A stretch of 64,000 bases of DNA from Tomocerus qinae (taxonomy: Eukaryota > Arthropoda > Collembola > Entomobryomorpha > Tomoceridae). Below the pieces are notes generated by a model. It ran no database searches, was not told the origin of the DNA, and saw only the letters and a program-made list of their open reading frames with translations. Both the position numbers and the translations under genes were made by a program. How positions within the stretch are numbered: position 1 is the stretch's first letter; every line of letters begins with the position of its first letter. The stretch spans positions 25,098,201 through 25,162,200 of the forward strand of contig CM034548.1 in assembly GCA_020055645.1 (NCBI GenBank). Reading direction: 5' to 3'. Below are positions 1 to 13,842 of this stretch, piece after piece.

Positions 1-3000
1 TGGTCGTGTCAGGACTCTAATTAGATTAAATATTTAGGTAAGGTTGATTTTTTGTTCGTCTTTACAAAATCAGGTATGAATAAGTATAATAGTGACTGCG
101 TAGGAAGTAAATAATAGCCCAATCTGTAAACCTATTCAAACTGTTAGTGGCTTGCATGAGTATTAATTCATCTAAGCTGAAATGGACCCAAAAAATATTC
201 AACGTTCAGCAAAAAATTACAAGTTAATAAGAACTTTTGACACGTGGAAACATGAACTATTAATACGTTAGTGTTCATTATTAGACAGCTAATTTATGGT
301 ATCCAGAGTTTGTAATAGTAAGGAAACATGGTAAAAATAATTTTAAGACGCAGTATCAACAAGCAGAGAGAGATTCTTATGACTAACAATACGTAAATTA
401 CAATGCATTAAATCAAGGTTTTTCATGATGTAGTAGTAACAAGTGGTGTAGTAGGTGCATTTTGAAATAGTAACGAGCATGATCCAATCGTTTGGACGGC
501 GTACACTTTTTAATTTCCTATGCTGTTCCATGTTATTGCATCACGGTACCTTAGTATAGTTTCGTATCTGTCTCTATCTTTGAAATTCAGTTAGGGCCAT
601 ATCCATGCAATTTGCAATGCATAAGCTGGTATGGTGTTACAGAAATGTGTGCATTAGCAAATAGCATTACGCACGACTTGAACAAGAACGTGACATTAAA
701 TGCTTGGCTTAACAACACTACATATTGCGGTAAAGCATGGAGAATGAATTATTAATCAGCCGTCTTTATATGTACATAGATAATACAGTTGTTGTCTGAT
801 ACTTCAAGGAGTTTGCTTCTTATAACTGACTCTGCATGGTACTCATGTGCACTATGTGCGTTGGTAGGCACTTATCGTGAACCAAAAAATATATTTATAC
901 ACTTTATTAGTGTCGGACGGATATAGAAGGTATACTGTCTCAACACAAATATGAATAAAATAATGTCCAACCAAAATATCAAGGTGAGTATGATAAAATT
1001 CCTAAAACACTCCGAGGAAGGTATACAGAAAAGGAAATATATGAAATAGATAATCAACTCATGAAAACTTTGTTGAGGGATTCCAGAATATTATATAGAT
1101 GAATCGTGAAGAAAATTTTACTTTGTAATCTACATTCAAACTCTGTTAGATTCATTGTAAACGAATGTAAAAAAGATTAAAAAAGAACATTTTAGACTAT
1201 GAATCGTTAATTTACATTTATTACTACTGTAGACCTATGTAGAGATATGCATACGGTAAATGCTTATCTGAGGACGCTTTCATACGCAAACTTGCTGTTG
1301 GTTTGTTCTAAAAGAAGTCCAAGGCGATGACTCACTTGGTAATAAAAGAGAAAACAGTGCTTATTATATTTTGAAATTAACAGTATCCAGTGTAGGATAT
1401 GTACATGGGATAAAGAGCTACAAATACGTTCTTTAAACAACTGAGACGAGCTATTTACAATTGGGCATAACTACTATATACACATAGCACATCTTAAAAG
1501 GGATTTTACAGTTCACGTTCTTTCCTTAGCTAGAAATGTATTGTAAGTAGTTAGGTACCAAACGAAACGTAAATACTTGCATTGTACTCATATATACTAG
1601 ATAAATACCCACAGGTTTGAGTAGGCATATAACTTTGTACTTAGATATAGCCATGTGCGTAAGAATCATGTTTATCCTGTCCCTGTCTCAATTCGAAATA
1701 GAACTTGGTTTGCTATTAAAAAGGAGTTGTAGGAAGTTTAGATGAAACCATACAGCCATATTTGTCTCCAAATGACAAGTTTACCCTTCATGGTAATCAA
1801 GACTTGAATCATTATCATTTTTAGTCGCCATATGTCGTTTGTCCTCTTATATACACCTCAGATGAATACTACTATAATACAATGTAATTGTAATGTAATA
1901 CAGGAGCTTACTATTACTTGTACTTACGTATTTAGTCATCCGTCATCCTTATTTTAAATTAGCAGGAATCTTTGCAGACAAATCCTTATTTATACCTAAA
2001 GTACTTTTGCACCACTAATTTATGGTAAAAATTAAGCTGGATTTTCCGTACTACAAAGTAAACTGACTGGCATTTGTGTTGATAAATATTTAGTTTTCAT
2101 TATCTTAGGATTTACTTCATAAATGGCGTTTCAGAAAACTTACAGACTTAGTCAAACACTTGAAATATTATTTGTCAGTTTTTACATAATGTAAATTCTA
2201 AAATTCTACCCAAATGACTTCACGGTGCAATTTTAGATATGTACAAAAAAATGTGCATGCAAAAATGCAAATATTTCAAGCTACATTTATCTACAAAGTG
2301 CAAAATTGCGCTTTAATACGAATTAAACCTACGTATCTATTTATATGATATAGTCGCTGGTAATAGCAAAATAAATCGTTTTCCATTTCCTTTGAAATTT
2401 CATCCATACCGATCAGTGAATGAGGAAACTAGAATTACACAGATAGTACAAGTTCATTCATTTGGAAATAGCCAGTGATTTTTTGCCAACGGAACGAGAA
2501 AAATTGTTCCGTAAAATTGGAGCTTCCGGATTGTTTTGTTCCACAAGGAGACTCACTTCATTGTTAGGTGAGGTAGAGCATAGCAGCAACTTCAAATTAA
2601 ACGAGAGAATAAAGGAGTTGTACTTTTACCATCCCATCATCATCGGCCATTTGTATAGTTACAAAGATACATTCACATACTACACATAATTTATGGCTCT
2701 TGCTAGAATAGTTTCTATTAAAATAATACGATTGGATAAGCAAACTTCGTGCGTAAATATTTTATACTGCCTCCTATAATTTACTTTATTTTAAGTATCT
2801 CTGAAATCTAAGGCGGATTATAAGCGCATCAAATTTGTAGTGTTAAGGATTAAAGATTTTTTAGATATTATAATTTGTTATACATATTATTATGTTTGTT
2901 ATTGGATATAGTATACTTTGTGTAGGTGTCTTATCTTCATAAAATGTCAAAATAAAACCGTATGATTATACAATCTATAGTAATTACAATATCTTTAGAA

Positions 3001-6000
3001 TGTATCAGATATGATGTACAGTAAATCGCATGTAAATATAGTGGCATTGAATGTAAAGGTCTAGGTGGCCTGACATAATACTGAGACTACACATAACGAG
3101 AGCAAAATGATATAATTGCAAAAAGTGTATAGAGGAGAGAGGGATGTGAAGAAAGGGAAGCAAGGGTGGGATTCGACTGTCTATGGTATGTCAGTGAGTT
3201 GCCATAAAAGAGAGCAATAATAGAAGCAGTAGCAAATAGTTACAGTGAATATAAACTTGATATAGAGTATGTAATTGTGTATGTATAATATGGTACATAT
3301 GTGGATAGAGTAAAGAGGGAATTTTATAACCATTAAATAGTATAATAAATATTAAATGGGTACTAATGTTATAGAACTCAGGTTGAAAGGGTTTTATGAA
3401 GTATATAAATGTACTTACGTAGATAGATCAAGTATAGTAAACCAACAAGTGAGTCTAAAGTGCTAGGATTTTCGTCATAAGTTTGTTCACCTCCCTATTA
3501 TTTTCTGCTCACTCAAGTTTCGTTTGATGGGTAGTTGGATAGTAGTACTGACTGACAGATTAGATACTTACCTACACTATAATATATAACTACCTATAAT
3601 ATTATATCTGTTAAAGCCACAGCACAGGACTACAAGAACATTGTATTAGAATAAGTAGCTAGCTAAATACTACTGGTCTTCGGGTACACGAGCACATTAG
3701 ATATCACATTATTAGAAGTGCGCAGTCAAGTCAAGATGAGAAAGATGGTTTTCTTCCGATTCAAAATGGTTCAAGTGTATGCATACGTGTATGTAATAAA
3801 CTAGCATTAACAACACGACGAGAGGGTTTCTCGCAGTAGACGAAGGAACCGTTACTTTTAAAAACTATTAGACTGCCTATTAGGATCCATAATATCCACA
3901 TCAAAACTACTCCACACCAGATGCAACCAAATAGAACTGGGTGGTGGGATGCTTTAGTTTATACTTGACGTCCACGTACTTGTCAATTCAATAGGTCTTA
4001 GTTGACCTAGCCTGGATTACTGGTCATCTACTTTTAGATTGTAACCCACCATCTGCATACACACAAATAGTAATACACGTTTACTCAGTTTACGCAGATA
4101 TAGTTTCAAGTACTCATGAGTAGGGACTTGATATTATTATAGGTATGGAGGAGCAGACTAAAATAGAGCTCGATAACCCAAGCTCAATTATTCATGCAGA
4201 AAGTTTGACTGATTTGACATGAGTATCAATGACGGTGGAGACGAAGACATTTCGAAATAGAACCAAGAGTTCAATGGCCAAACTCGACTCTCTTGGTCAC
4301 ACACTATTATAGGACTCATTAGTTCTCCATGTTGGATGGAAATGCGAACACATTTACCTCATGTACACCGTAGCTAAAGATTCAAGACAAGAAAATAAAC
4401 GCCCCACCAGTCAGTCCTCGTCCATTTAGTTATACTCACTCACCTATAATATAAGACATCAGGAGATTCCATCAAAAATTCTACCTATACAGGAGACGAA
4501 ATAAATTCAAATGAATTCTTCCTTCCTTTCCTGTCTTGGCATTTATCTTTAGTCTTGCCTTGAATTGAATAAATATAACAGTTTTTACAAATGCATATCT
4601 ACCCAAATCTCCATATACTATTGTGAAAGGCCTTTTACCTTTTACTAGAGCCACATTCATACGGAGACCCAAGAAAGAAAGGGTTACGACTTGACCCTTC
4701 TATTTTTGAACGGCTTTTCCCATATACAACTAACACTATATATATTCTCCTGTATATACAAGTCCCAGTTCCCTTCCTTTTTCACAATAAATACCTATAC
4801 ATTTTACTTCGTTCTTCCAACACATTTATAAGCCTTATATTTCATTTAGTGTCAACAGGAATAATGCATTGACTTTAATAGTGACACTAACCCAAGTATT
4901 TCTTCGTACATACAATTACAATATTATGCTGTAGTATCTTGTGCGCATCAAAACCAATCCTCCTTTTTTCATTTTAGTGACAATCAATACTTTTAGACTG
5001 GAGAGACCTTTGCATTAGGGTAGGAGAGAGCGGTGTACTTCATTAGGACCCTTAGCCAAGAGGCACGTTTATTCCTTTACAATGCATACCAAATAAATTG
5101 CTCATTTCATCTTCCAAGAAGTTTTCTTCTCAAACCAAAAATAGTTGAAATTTATGGGCCCTCTTCTCAATCTGGCGCTAGCACAGAAGCCTTTTTTCCT
5201 AAGAATATCTCACGTGCTCAAACAAAAACTAGTTTTGACAGCATTTTTTGTCTTTTCTGATGATTTCTCAATTTTCTGCTTAATATTGGTTTTTTGGGAA
5301 ATAATAATTTTAAAATGGAAGCAATAAAACAATAAAGTTTTTTCATAACCTAATAGGTTGTTATATCAGATGATATTGACTTTTTGAAATAGTGGCTACC
5401 TACATTATCCTATTACTTATTTAAACACATATTAATCAATCATATTATAATGTATGACATAATATTACTCTTCCTGAGTTATAAAATAAGTGGATTTCCA
5501 TGATTGTCACTTAAAGTTTCACTTATATTGCACTACGACGTTAAATACGTCTAGTTTCCCTAACAAATAAATTTGTCCTTCAATAAAATAGAAAATTGTG
5601 CATGGAGAACTTTTTGTAGTAGCTGTGAATTACAAGCAATGAGGTAAAATAGATACACCTACACTTTCTCAAATATTGCATAACATAAACGAAGGTGAGC
5701 TGTCTAGAGTTATATAGGTTGTTAGCCGAAATATTTTAGTGGGACCATTAGACCACCGCAACTGATATATTGCGACGTGATTTTTGTATCTCTAAGGTAA
5801 AGCAGAGTCCAGTGTTTATTGTTGACATAATTGTAAAATAACCATAGAATAAAGTAAATTTAAGTATAGCCGATACATTATTTGGCTAGAAAAATTACGA
5901 CTTGAAACCAGTACAGAATGGTGGTTTCCCATTGTTTCGTGCTACTAGACGTCTGGAACAATCAGGTTAGGTTCGGTATAGGTTTTTCTATGGCAGGTAA

Positions 6001-8163
6001 AGTAAGGTTAGTCAGGTAGCTTAAAGAAAGCTGAAATGAAGGTGTATACGACTAGGATTACTTTATGGAATTGAATAGGGACATTTGGTTTTTGCTAGGA
6101 CTTTTAATAAAGTACAGTGCCGGGAGCACAAAATGAAACTAAAGTACATTGAGTGCCGAATCTCCACAATAAAAAACATAATTGCTAACCTTGCACAGAC
6201 TAAACTAAACTAACGCACAATACTTACATGAGTACACCGCGCCAATAAAGTCAAGTGTGTAGTAGGCACAATTATACTCTTAAGCCTAATCTAATGGCTA
6301 CACTATACTTCCATGGAATTGTCATTTTAGCTGTACATTATTACTTTTTAGGATTACGGCCTATTACTTTAACAATTCCAGCGAACAATATACTAAGAGT
6401 TGCGTCAGAGTGATATAACGAGGAATTCCATATATACTTTATAACAGCAATATAAACATACCCATTCATTATTTTCAAAAAAAACTAGCTATTTACATTT
6501 TATTCATCTTTAGGAGACAAGTGAGCTAGGGAGGTATGGTATAACTCCATACAATAGAGTAATGATGCTAGCTATGAGACTTGCTTGGGTTGTGTCTTGT
6601 CTTTACTGTATTATTGTGCATAAACAATAGCTGTACGCATTACATTTTGCACATTACAGCTCTAACACTCCGTTGCTTGCTCACCTACACTTGCGAATTG
6701 GAAAAGTCATATTTTGAAGGTCAAGCTATGGTTTTTTATATCATCAATGACATCATAATATCTTCAGAGAGCAAACCTAATCTAGCCGTCGAGACCAGGT
6801 GAGCTATCTCAGCTAACGATAAATATTACCTTAAACAACCCATGCTAATTCACAAACGTATTCCAGTGCCTACATGTCTAATACTATCTATACTACCCCT
6901 TTATGAACTTTAGTTGCAAAAACTAGTCTTGTTCGTAACTTGCAATGTCTATCCTTCTTTTCTATCATACCTACATCATTTAATTCCACCTGCACTCCCG
7001 CTGATTCCATTTGCTCACTTGTACCTATTATGGCGTACTTTCGGCACATATTCTCTCCCCAATTAATAATTCCATGAACACAAACGTACATTTCTCATTC
7101 TACTACTTTTTACGGTTCTATACGACAAAGTAAATTATTTATATTAGTTTAACTGTAGAGACAACATATTATACACATTTATCCGTAGTACTGGATAACG
7201 AGTACTATAAATGTGTGTACGACATTCATGTTTTGTTATAAATATTCATAAATGTATATATTATTGTGATTTTTAGACACAGGTAAACAACGATGCTGCC
7301 CTACTGACAAAATTTCAAGAAACTATTTTGAACAGTAAATTGTTAAGCTGAAATGTAATTAATAATTTTTTTAACGATAATCTTTGTAAAAAAAGCTTAT
7401 CAAAACTAGCATAAGTAATTTTAAATTTGAAAACATTGATAAATGATCTGCCTACTTCCATTTCCAAATGACCCTGTATTTTTTACCAAGCAAACTGTTG
7501 TTGGAATAATCAAGATCACTAAATACATACCCTCATGGTAATATATATCACATGTGCTGATTGCCTCCACCGAAAAAAACAATAAAAAATCTATGTAGAT
7601 AAGGAGTTAAATGTTTTTTGCTAAGATTTAAATTTGAACTTGGATTGCAATGAATTAAATTAACTCTCCTCCCTGTATTTGATTGTTGTGTTGTTGTCTA
7701 CCTACCTTTTTATACGTTATACCTATATGCACGTATATTCATTGTAATGTTAGTCTACCTCTCTGTCTCATCAATCATAAAAAACTAAGACGCAGTTAAA
7801 TAACAATATAATATGTATATGCCTAATTTCGTTTTCGTATAGTTGTGATCAGAGTTTAATTCGACATAGCAATAATATGTATTAGAGTTGTTTAATAAAA
7901 CAAGAATCTCTTTTGAAGCCATTTTTACTATGTGAGAGATTTTATAGAGATTTTATTCATCGCAATTAGTGAGTTGATAGGAGTGCTATAAGAAATGTTG
8001 AGTGACTATAGAAGTCAATAGGAAATCCAACGGGTTCGAATTTTTTCTTGTTCGCTGATGCATTAATGCTGGAGGAGAAAGAATAGATTTTGTAGACTGG
8101 ACAAGACATAGTAAGACAGCCGTGAGTTATATTTGGATTTAGTTTCGGCTTCCGAGCCGACGT

Positions 8164-8186
8164 TAAGTAAGTAGGTAAGTAAGTAC
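8164..8186. repeat. Short (TAAG)n/(TAGG)n-type simple repeat
   Basis: The sequence reads TTAAGTAAGTAGGTAAGTAAG, five interrupted tetranucleotide units. Such short GTAA/GTAG runs are scattered over the window. Confidence 0.6.
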
Positions 8187-11100
8187 CTGGCTAGTATTTT
8201 ACGCTGTCCCTTTAAGACGGCACTACCTTTACAGTAATGTTGCTTACTAGTGCAGCGGTGTTTATTTACACGAAGATGAGGAAGGAAGAGAGGAGTGAGA
8301 CGGGAGAAATAATGATGAAGGAGATAATAAGAAAGGATTCTGTCTTGAAGCTCTCTATGAAGGGAAGGTAAGAAAGGGTAGGCCAGGGTTTTCTTTGAAA
8401 TCGGACAAAAAAATTGGGGAGCCAGATGGTCTTTCGAGTCCACGACGAAAATTTAGTTTAATTGATAGAGATTTCGGATTGGGACCCTTGAAGGGTTAAC
8501 CTTAGTCTTGCCACCAGCGAAGATCTTATATCTGACTAGAGAATTATTCTGAGGTGGAAGCGGGCACAGTGGCCTTGGCCACTTCGTATTTGGAGAAAAA
8601 AACTCGTTTGCATAATTTTACAGCCTTCCAATATTATATATGTGGTACTTTATGTTACATTATAACGTTATTCATGTTCACAAGAAAGGTGAATCTTAAA
8701 TCCTCTTTCTATCTCATCATCATTGTCAGCATCAACATTACATTGTCTCAACAAACTGTACCCACATTCGTTTTTTAAACTATTTCGTACTCGACTGTGT
8801 ACTATTTGTTACGATGGGAGAATTATGCATGCTGGACTAATACATGTAATATACGCAACAAATCCATAAATACTTATCTCCGTTTCTATTTCTTAAGGGA
8901 ATTTTCCCAGACTTCAATATCTTGTTTATATTGTACAACTTTTCTCGGCAATCTCTCCAGTGATTATCACTTCATATTAAAATAGTAACCCCTACTCTAT
9001 ACACAATTACACAACAAGTATACATGGTCATTACATCATTACAACTACACAATCTATAGAGATATACTAGTAAATATCATGCAAGTGTAAAAAAGGATAC
9101 AGTCAAGTGCAATAACATAGAAATTCGTTGTTTCCATTATTTTATTACCTTTCGATTCCCTTACATCACAAATCACAATTCACAAAAGAAATCTTGACTT
9201 GCGATCACGGCTCTATTATTCCCTTTCCTACCTGCTACTAATAAATTCCTATGCTGAATAAAAAAGACGAAAATAACAATGCAACTCTATCCATTTTATA
9301 CAGAACGGTGAATAAATAGTCAAACAGTCTGCTGTTCTATTACCGCATCTCTTTTATCACAGCATCTTTCGTGTTCCTACTTTACAATAGTTCATGCTGT
9401 TGAAAATCACAATTGTGATATATAGATCTTGTGGCTATAATCAATGGTCTCTCTCCACTAATGAATAGTTAGTTAGACTTTGTGGCTATAATTCACTATC
9501 TGTTTCCATTCCCCTTAGATACGCATCGAATCTCTCTATCCACCTTTAAAATTGAAGCTAGAGGATACTTATAAGCCGCGAGATCAAACTAGCCAGACCG
9601 TTTGTTTTCAATTGAAAAAGCCTAAAAAACAATGTTTCCTCGTCCAAGTTCAATATCAATGCCAAATAAAACAAACTTGGAGGCTAATCATATAAACTCT
9701 CACAATATCGTGTGTATTACACATGCGTGCGTACAGTGTAATATTCCTATTACCCAACAATGAGACCACAATATAAAATTATTATCCGTTCATAAAAATA
9801 ATCAGTTTAGTATACCTACCTAGGTAAATATTCCAGCATTTAAAACGTGCGTAGGTATGTAAAAAATGGCATTAAAATATTGGAATACATAATCAGACAA
9901 AAAAGGAGTATAAAACATTTGTGTAGCACAGATCTTCTCACTATCTCACTACCTATCTTACAGGACTGTATAATACGTACAGTAATTAGCATAAGGTTGA
10001 ATTGCAAGTTAACTGGACACGACTCAAGGAGTAAATAATAGATAAGAAATTCAAGTCCAAGAACACGACTCGAATGGTTACCTTGATAATGACATGATAA
10101 ATACACACACACATTTCTGCCTTATACTATGGTGACTAACAATGAGTATTGTATTATACTGCTTACAAAAACTGCACAATAATGTGCTAAGCTCGAATGT
10201 TATTGTTTACCTAAAGGCGAATGTCAAGGATACCCTTACAGGTCTGTACTACCTTGCAGGTTCTACATAAAATGGAATAATAAAATGTTCTATAGCCAGG
10301 ACGCACATAATAGCTTGGGAATGAGACTAGGTAAGTATTAAATTAAATGATTCAGTGTAAAAAGTAAAATCTAAAATTCAATGTTAATGCCAAGGTCTAG
10401 GGAGAGTGAGGGTTACAAATAATTATGTAATACAAATAGATAAGGCAGTACTTGTACAAACACACTATTGTGATTTTTTGAAAAGAGACACTTGACTTGC
10501 TTACTGTAGCATAGCTGACATGACATTGACAAAGTATAACATCGTTTTATTATATATTCAGGTAAATGAAGGTTTTGAATAATGGAAAGGGTTGAGTCTG
10601 TATAGGCACTTTTGTGGAGTGAGTGATGTAATAGAAAATTATACAATATGCATGTAATAATGGGAAATGTGTGTCAGAATAGAGTACCGTAGGAACGAAT
10701 GTATCTGTGACTGTTGAGTGCGTCTAGTTTGAAGGGCCGCTAGTTGAGGGAAAGTGAAATGAGTAGGTAAGCGGGAGGTACTGTTAAAAAATCGAAAGTT
10801 GCATTTTCAATTTCTCTCCGTTAAGTCGAGATACAATAGTTCGGTAAATCTAGTATTACTACATAACAATAGAATGGAATGAGTGAGTGCGAGGTATGCA
10901 CACCTATACAAAATGGCATACCTACTACATAGGTAAATAAGTAAAGTACAGTATGATGATATTATTATTGTGCATGTCTTGTATGAAGTGTGTAGCAATA
11001 TAAAATGTGTGTATATCAGAGGAACAGGTAAATATGACAACGGATGGGAATGAAAGAGTTAAATTGAGTCTACTATATGACATAATATACTATGTGTATA

Positions 11101-12236
11101 TGCGACAGACAGTGATGTATAGTTGGACAGAGAGTATAACAAGTCTCAGTAGTAGTGTCTGCACCTAATGTACGTATATGCAGTATAGGGGGATAATAAT
11201 TATTCAAAGCTTGCTCTATCTCTGCTTGTTAAAAGTATGTGAGTAGCCGGAGGGCTCCGTTGAACCGGGTACCCGTGACCGTTAGGGCGAAAAGAAGAAT
11301 ATTGTGTGTTGCCAGAGCCCCATCGCAAAATCCTAACCTGTTCTTTGAGACTCAACAGGTGAGATCATTTTAGATCTACCAACATCGCATGCTCTCCAGC
11401 CTATTCTTTTCTGGCCTTGGTTATGCGAGAATTTTTTTGATTACCCAACACACTCAATTCACTAGTCTACTCACTACCATCCTTTTTGTTATGTTATGTC
11501 CTCCCACTAGAATAACAATCATCTCTCGTCATCATGGCCCAAGGGTCTCTTTTCTCTCTTCATTGATATCTCCTTACGCACTCCGAGATCAGAAAATCCC
11601 TCAGCTATGCATAATTATCTTCATCTGTACCACTTAATCACATTTATACCCGGCTCTTAACTCCACATTCCTACTTATTTGCTTTGTGTCACTATTCTAC
11701 TATACATTTTTAAATTTCCCTATGTACACAAAGTGCGAGTGTAGGACAATGATATACTTTGAATGACAATAATTGCAATTCCAGTTTCTCTATTGCATTC
11801 GGGAATTTAAATTAAAATGTTACGATTATCTAACTCTTCTGTGTATCATTTGTCTATCAATGCGTACATATTATTTGTTTATCTATAGTATACACAACAA
11901 ATAGATTAAAAATATGTCCTTTGACAAATCTCACATTTCAATTCATTGTTCGCTTCTAAGAAAACATACCGTATTCATGCATCCGTTTAGTTAAATGATT
12001 TGTGTAGGAAATTTTAAAAAGTACTCGAGCATTCAGATGAATAGAGATATAGAGTTACTTTTTACTACAACGTACGTCATGTACCTTGTACCTTGGTTTA
12101 TATGTAAGACAATATCCCTTCCTTCCAAATTTCATTTGATTCATTTGTTGCACAAATATCGCCCTCGACAGAGGTCATTACATATATCCGAATGAATACT
12201 ATATAAACAAACATGCATATGCAAACAAAGGATACG

Positions 12237-12520
12237 TTTTTATTTATCGGCTGTATCCTTTTTCCAAGAACAGAATCTTATCTACGACTATCGTCAAAAT
12301 AGATTGGTAGGCACCTATATAAATAAAAGATATATACTGAGAATACATCCATACGTAATACCATTTTAGGTAGATAAAGAACTGAATGTCGTATGCTTAT
12401 TGCAATGAACTATATTTCTTTTTAGAAATACATAGAGTATGTACAGTTTCATACAGAGCACTTTATTACTTACCCTTCTATTATTTCCTAAATCAGTACC
12501 TCCGCTAAGCTAAATTTCTT
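12237..12520. repeat. Direct duplication, copy A
   Basis: This block is repeated in the same orientation at 13006-13280. Shared segments occur in the same order: ATCGGCTGTATCCT, CTATATAAATAAAAGATAT followed by ACTGAGAAT, ATGAACTAT, GTATGTACAGTTT, TTACCCTT, AATCAGTA and GCTAAGC. Between these blocks the copies differ by substitutions and small indels, so it is an old duplication. The best-kept segment contains a TATA-like TATATAAATA. No open reading frame runs through either copy. Confidence 0.75.
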
Positions 12521-13005
12521 GCGTTATCGCTGATTTTATTTATTATTTTTAATAATGAGTTTTATTTTTCATATCTACGAATTCTCCGAGCAATACATTT
12601 TAAATACCGTTGGGGTTACTTCAAATGCATTGTGAAAATGATTTAGAAAGAGTTCAAATGTGCTATTTATCATTTACTAACAACTAACATCGCTAAAAAT
12701 ACAAACGTGCAATTTTTTACTTATCGTTATGCAAAGTAAGAGTCCTACGAAATAACTTTGAAATGTTCCTGTGGGAGAATAATGTATATGCAGTATCATT
12801 ACAAGTATTTCAAGTATATACTATAAAATAAACAAATTAGCATACAAGGTATTACAGTTCATATTATTGTGTTCAAGACTAACTGCTGGACGTTTTTACA
12901 CACCTACCTACTTTGCCTTTAGCAGAATTATATTGCTAGTACAGTAGAGATAGCAGTCGGCAAGCTACGTTGGGTATACATAATCAAAGAAAGTATAGAC
13001 ATTTT

Positions 13006-13280
13006 GTTTTTATTTATTATCGGCTGTATCCTCTATCTAGACTTACGTTATCTGCGGCTAACATCATAATATATTGGTGCCTATATAAATAAAAGATATC
13101 TACTGAGAATGTATGTACACATGGGGATTTTTAATGCATGAAGAATTAAATGACAGATTCTCCCTATATCGAAATGAACTATTTATTTTTTTGTATGTAC
13201 AGTTTAGTGCAGACCATTTGTTACCCTTGCCCTTCAATTCCTTCCGAAATCAGTATTCCTGCTAAGCCACAAATCTAACT
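13006..13280. repeat. Direct duplication, copy B
   Basis: Second copy of the block at 12237-12520, starting about 770 bases later in the same orientation with unrelated sequence between. Order and spacing of the shared segments are kept. The copies may be a diverged tandem duplication or two insertions of a dispersed non-coding repeat. Confidence 0.75.
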
Positions 13281-13423
13281 TCCATTGCATCGCATGATTG
13301 GTGGATGTTACGTTACTTCATACCACTTTTCGTTCTTCTAACTAGCATCGGAGTCATTGAGATACCCAACTGTACACTCTATCATTGAGTAGATACACAA
13401 ATACCTGCCTTAAAGCAAACTAA

Positions 13424-13842
13424 AGTGAAGCAAGAACTAAATCACAAGACAATAGAATCTCCACTCGCTCACCCCTTCCGTCTCTGTAAGTATTACTTTT
13501 TTATAAGAAAGGTCTAAATTATTTGTCCCAAAAAGGGCAACCCGTTGTTCACTCAACATTTTTCCCGTTTCCTTCAATCTGAAACTTTTTTCAACCAAAA
13601 TGAACTTGTAGTTATTTGAAAATGATCATTTTTTACCCCACTTTACCTATCTTGTACTAATGGATTTTTCATTTCTTTTAATGTTAAAGTTATAAATCTA
13701 TATATTTATTTACCTACTGCAGGAGCAACGGGAGGAAAGGGAAGAAGACAAAGAGTAGGCCACTGACAATGAGAGCAAAAGGTTCCTTTCAACAACTAGA
13801 CCTTTTTATCGCATCGAATTCCCACATAAATGCTTACAATAC
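13424..13842 (+). other. Possible two-exon transcript, unrecognised, opposite strand to ovo
   Basis: A strong donor, CTCT|GTAAGTATT, lies at 13486. A good acceptor, TTTATTTACCTACTGCAG, ends at 13722, giving a 237-base intron. The next segment, 13723-13842 (120 bases), ends at another good donor, AATAC|GTAAGAGC. If the intron is removed, one frame stays open from 13424 through both segments (about 60 codons, basic in the middle: GRKGKKTKSR). There is no ATG in the first segment. It could be an untranslated or non-coding RNA, or chance alignment of splice-like signals. No family is recognised. Confidence 0.25.

Noticed and set aside
3160-3185. GGGATTCGACTG as a reverse-strand tRNA T-arm
   Set aside because: No cloverleaf can be drawn around it.
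6888-7091. 67-codon minus-strand frame with a protein-like charged composition
   Set aside because: It begins with an ATG, but its length is expected by chance and there is no homology, splice or context support.
8063-8443. 126-codon minus-strand frame downstream of the ovo exon
   Set aside because: It starts with GTG, has no acceptor, and lies in pyrimidine-rich DNA that lacks stop codons by composition. It has no C2H2 spacing and is not an ovo zinc-finger exon.
11200-11348. Minus-strand frame RPNGHGYPVQRSPPATHIL as a second ovo exon
   Set aside because: With the phase-1 junction from the ovo exon, the nearest acceptor gives an immediate stop, and no Ovo motif is present.
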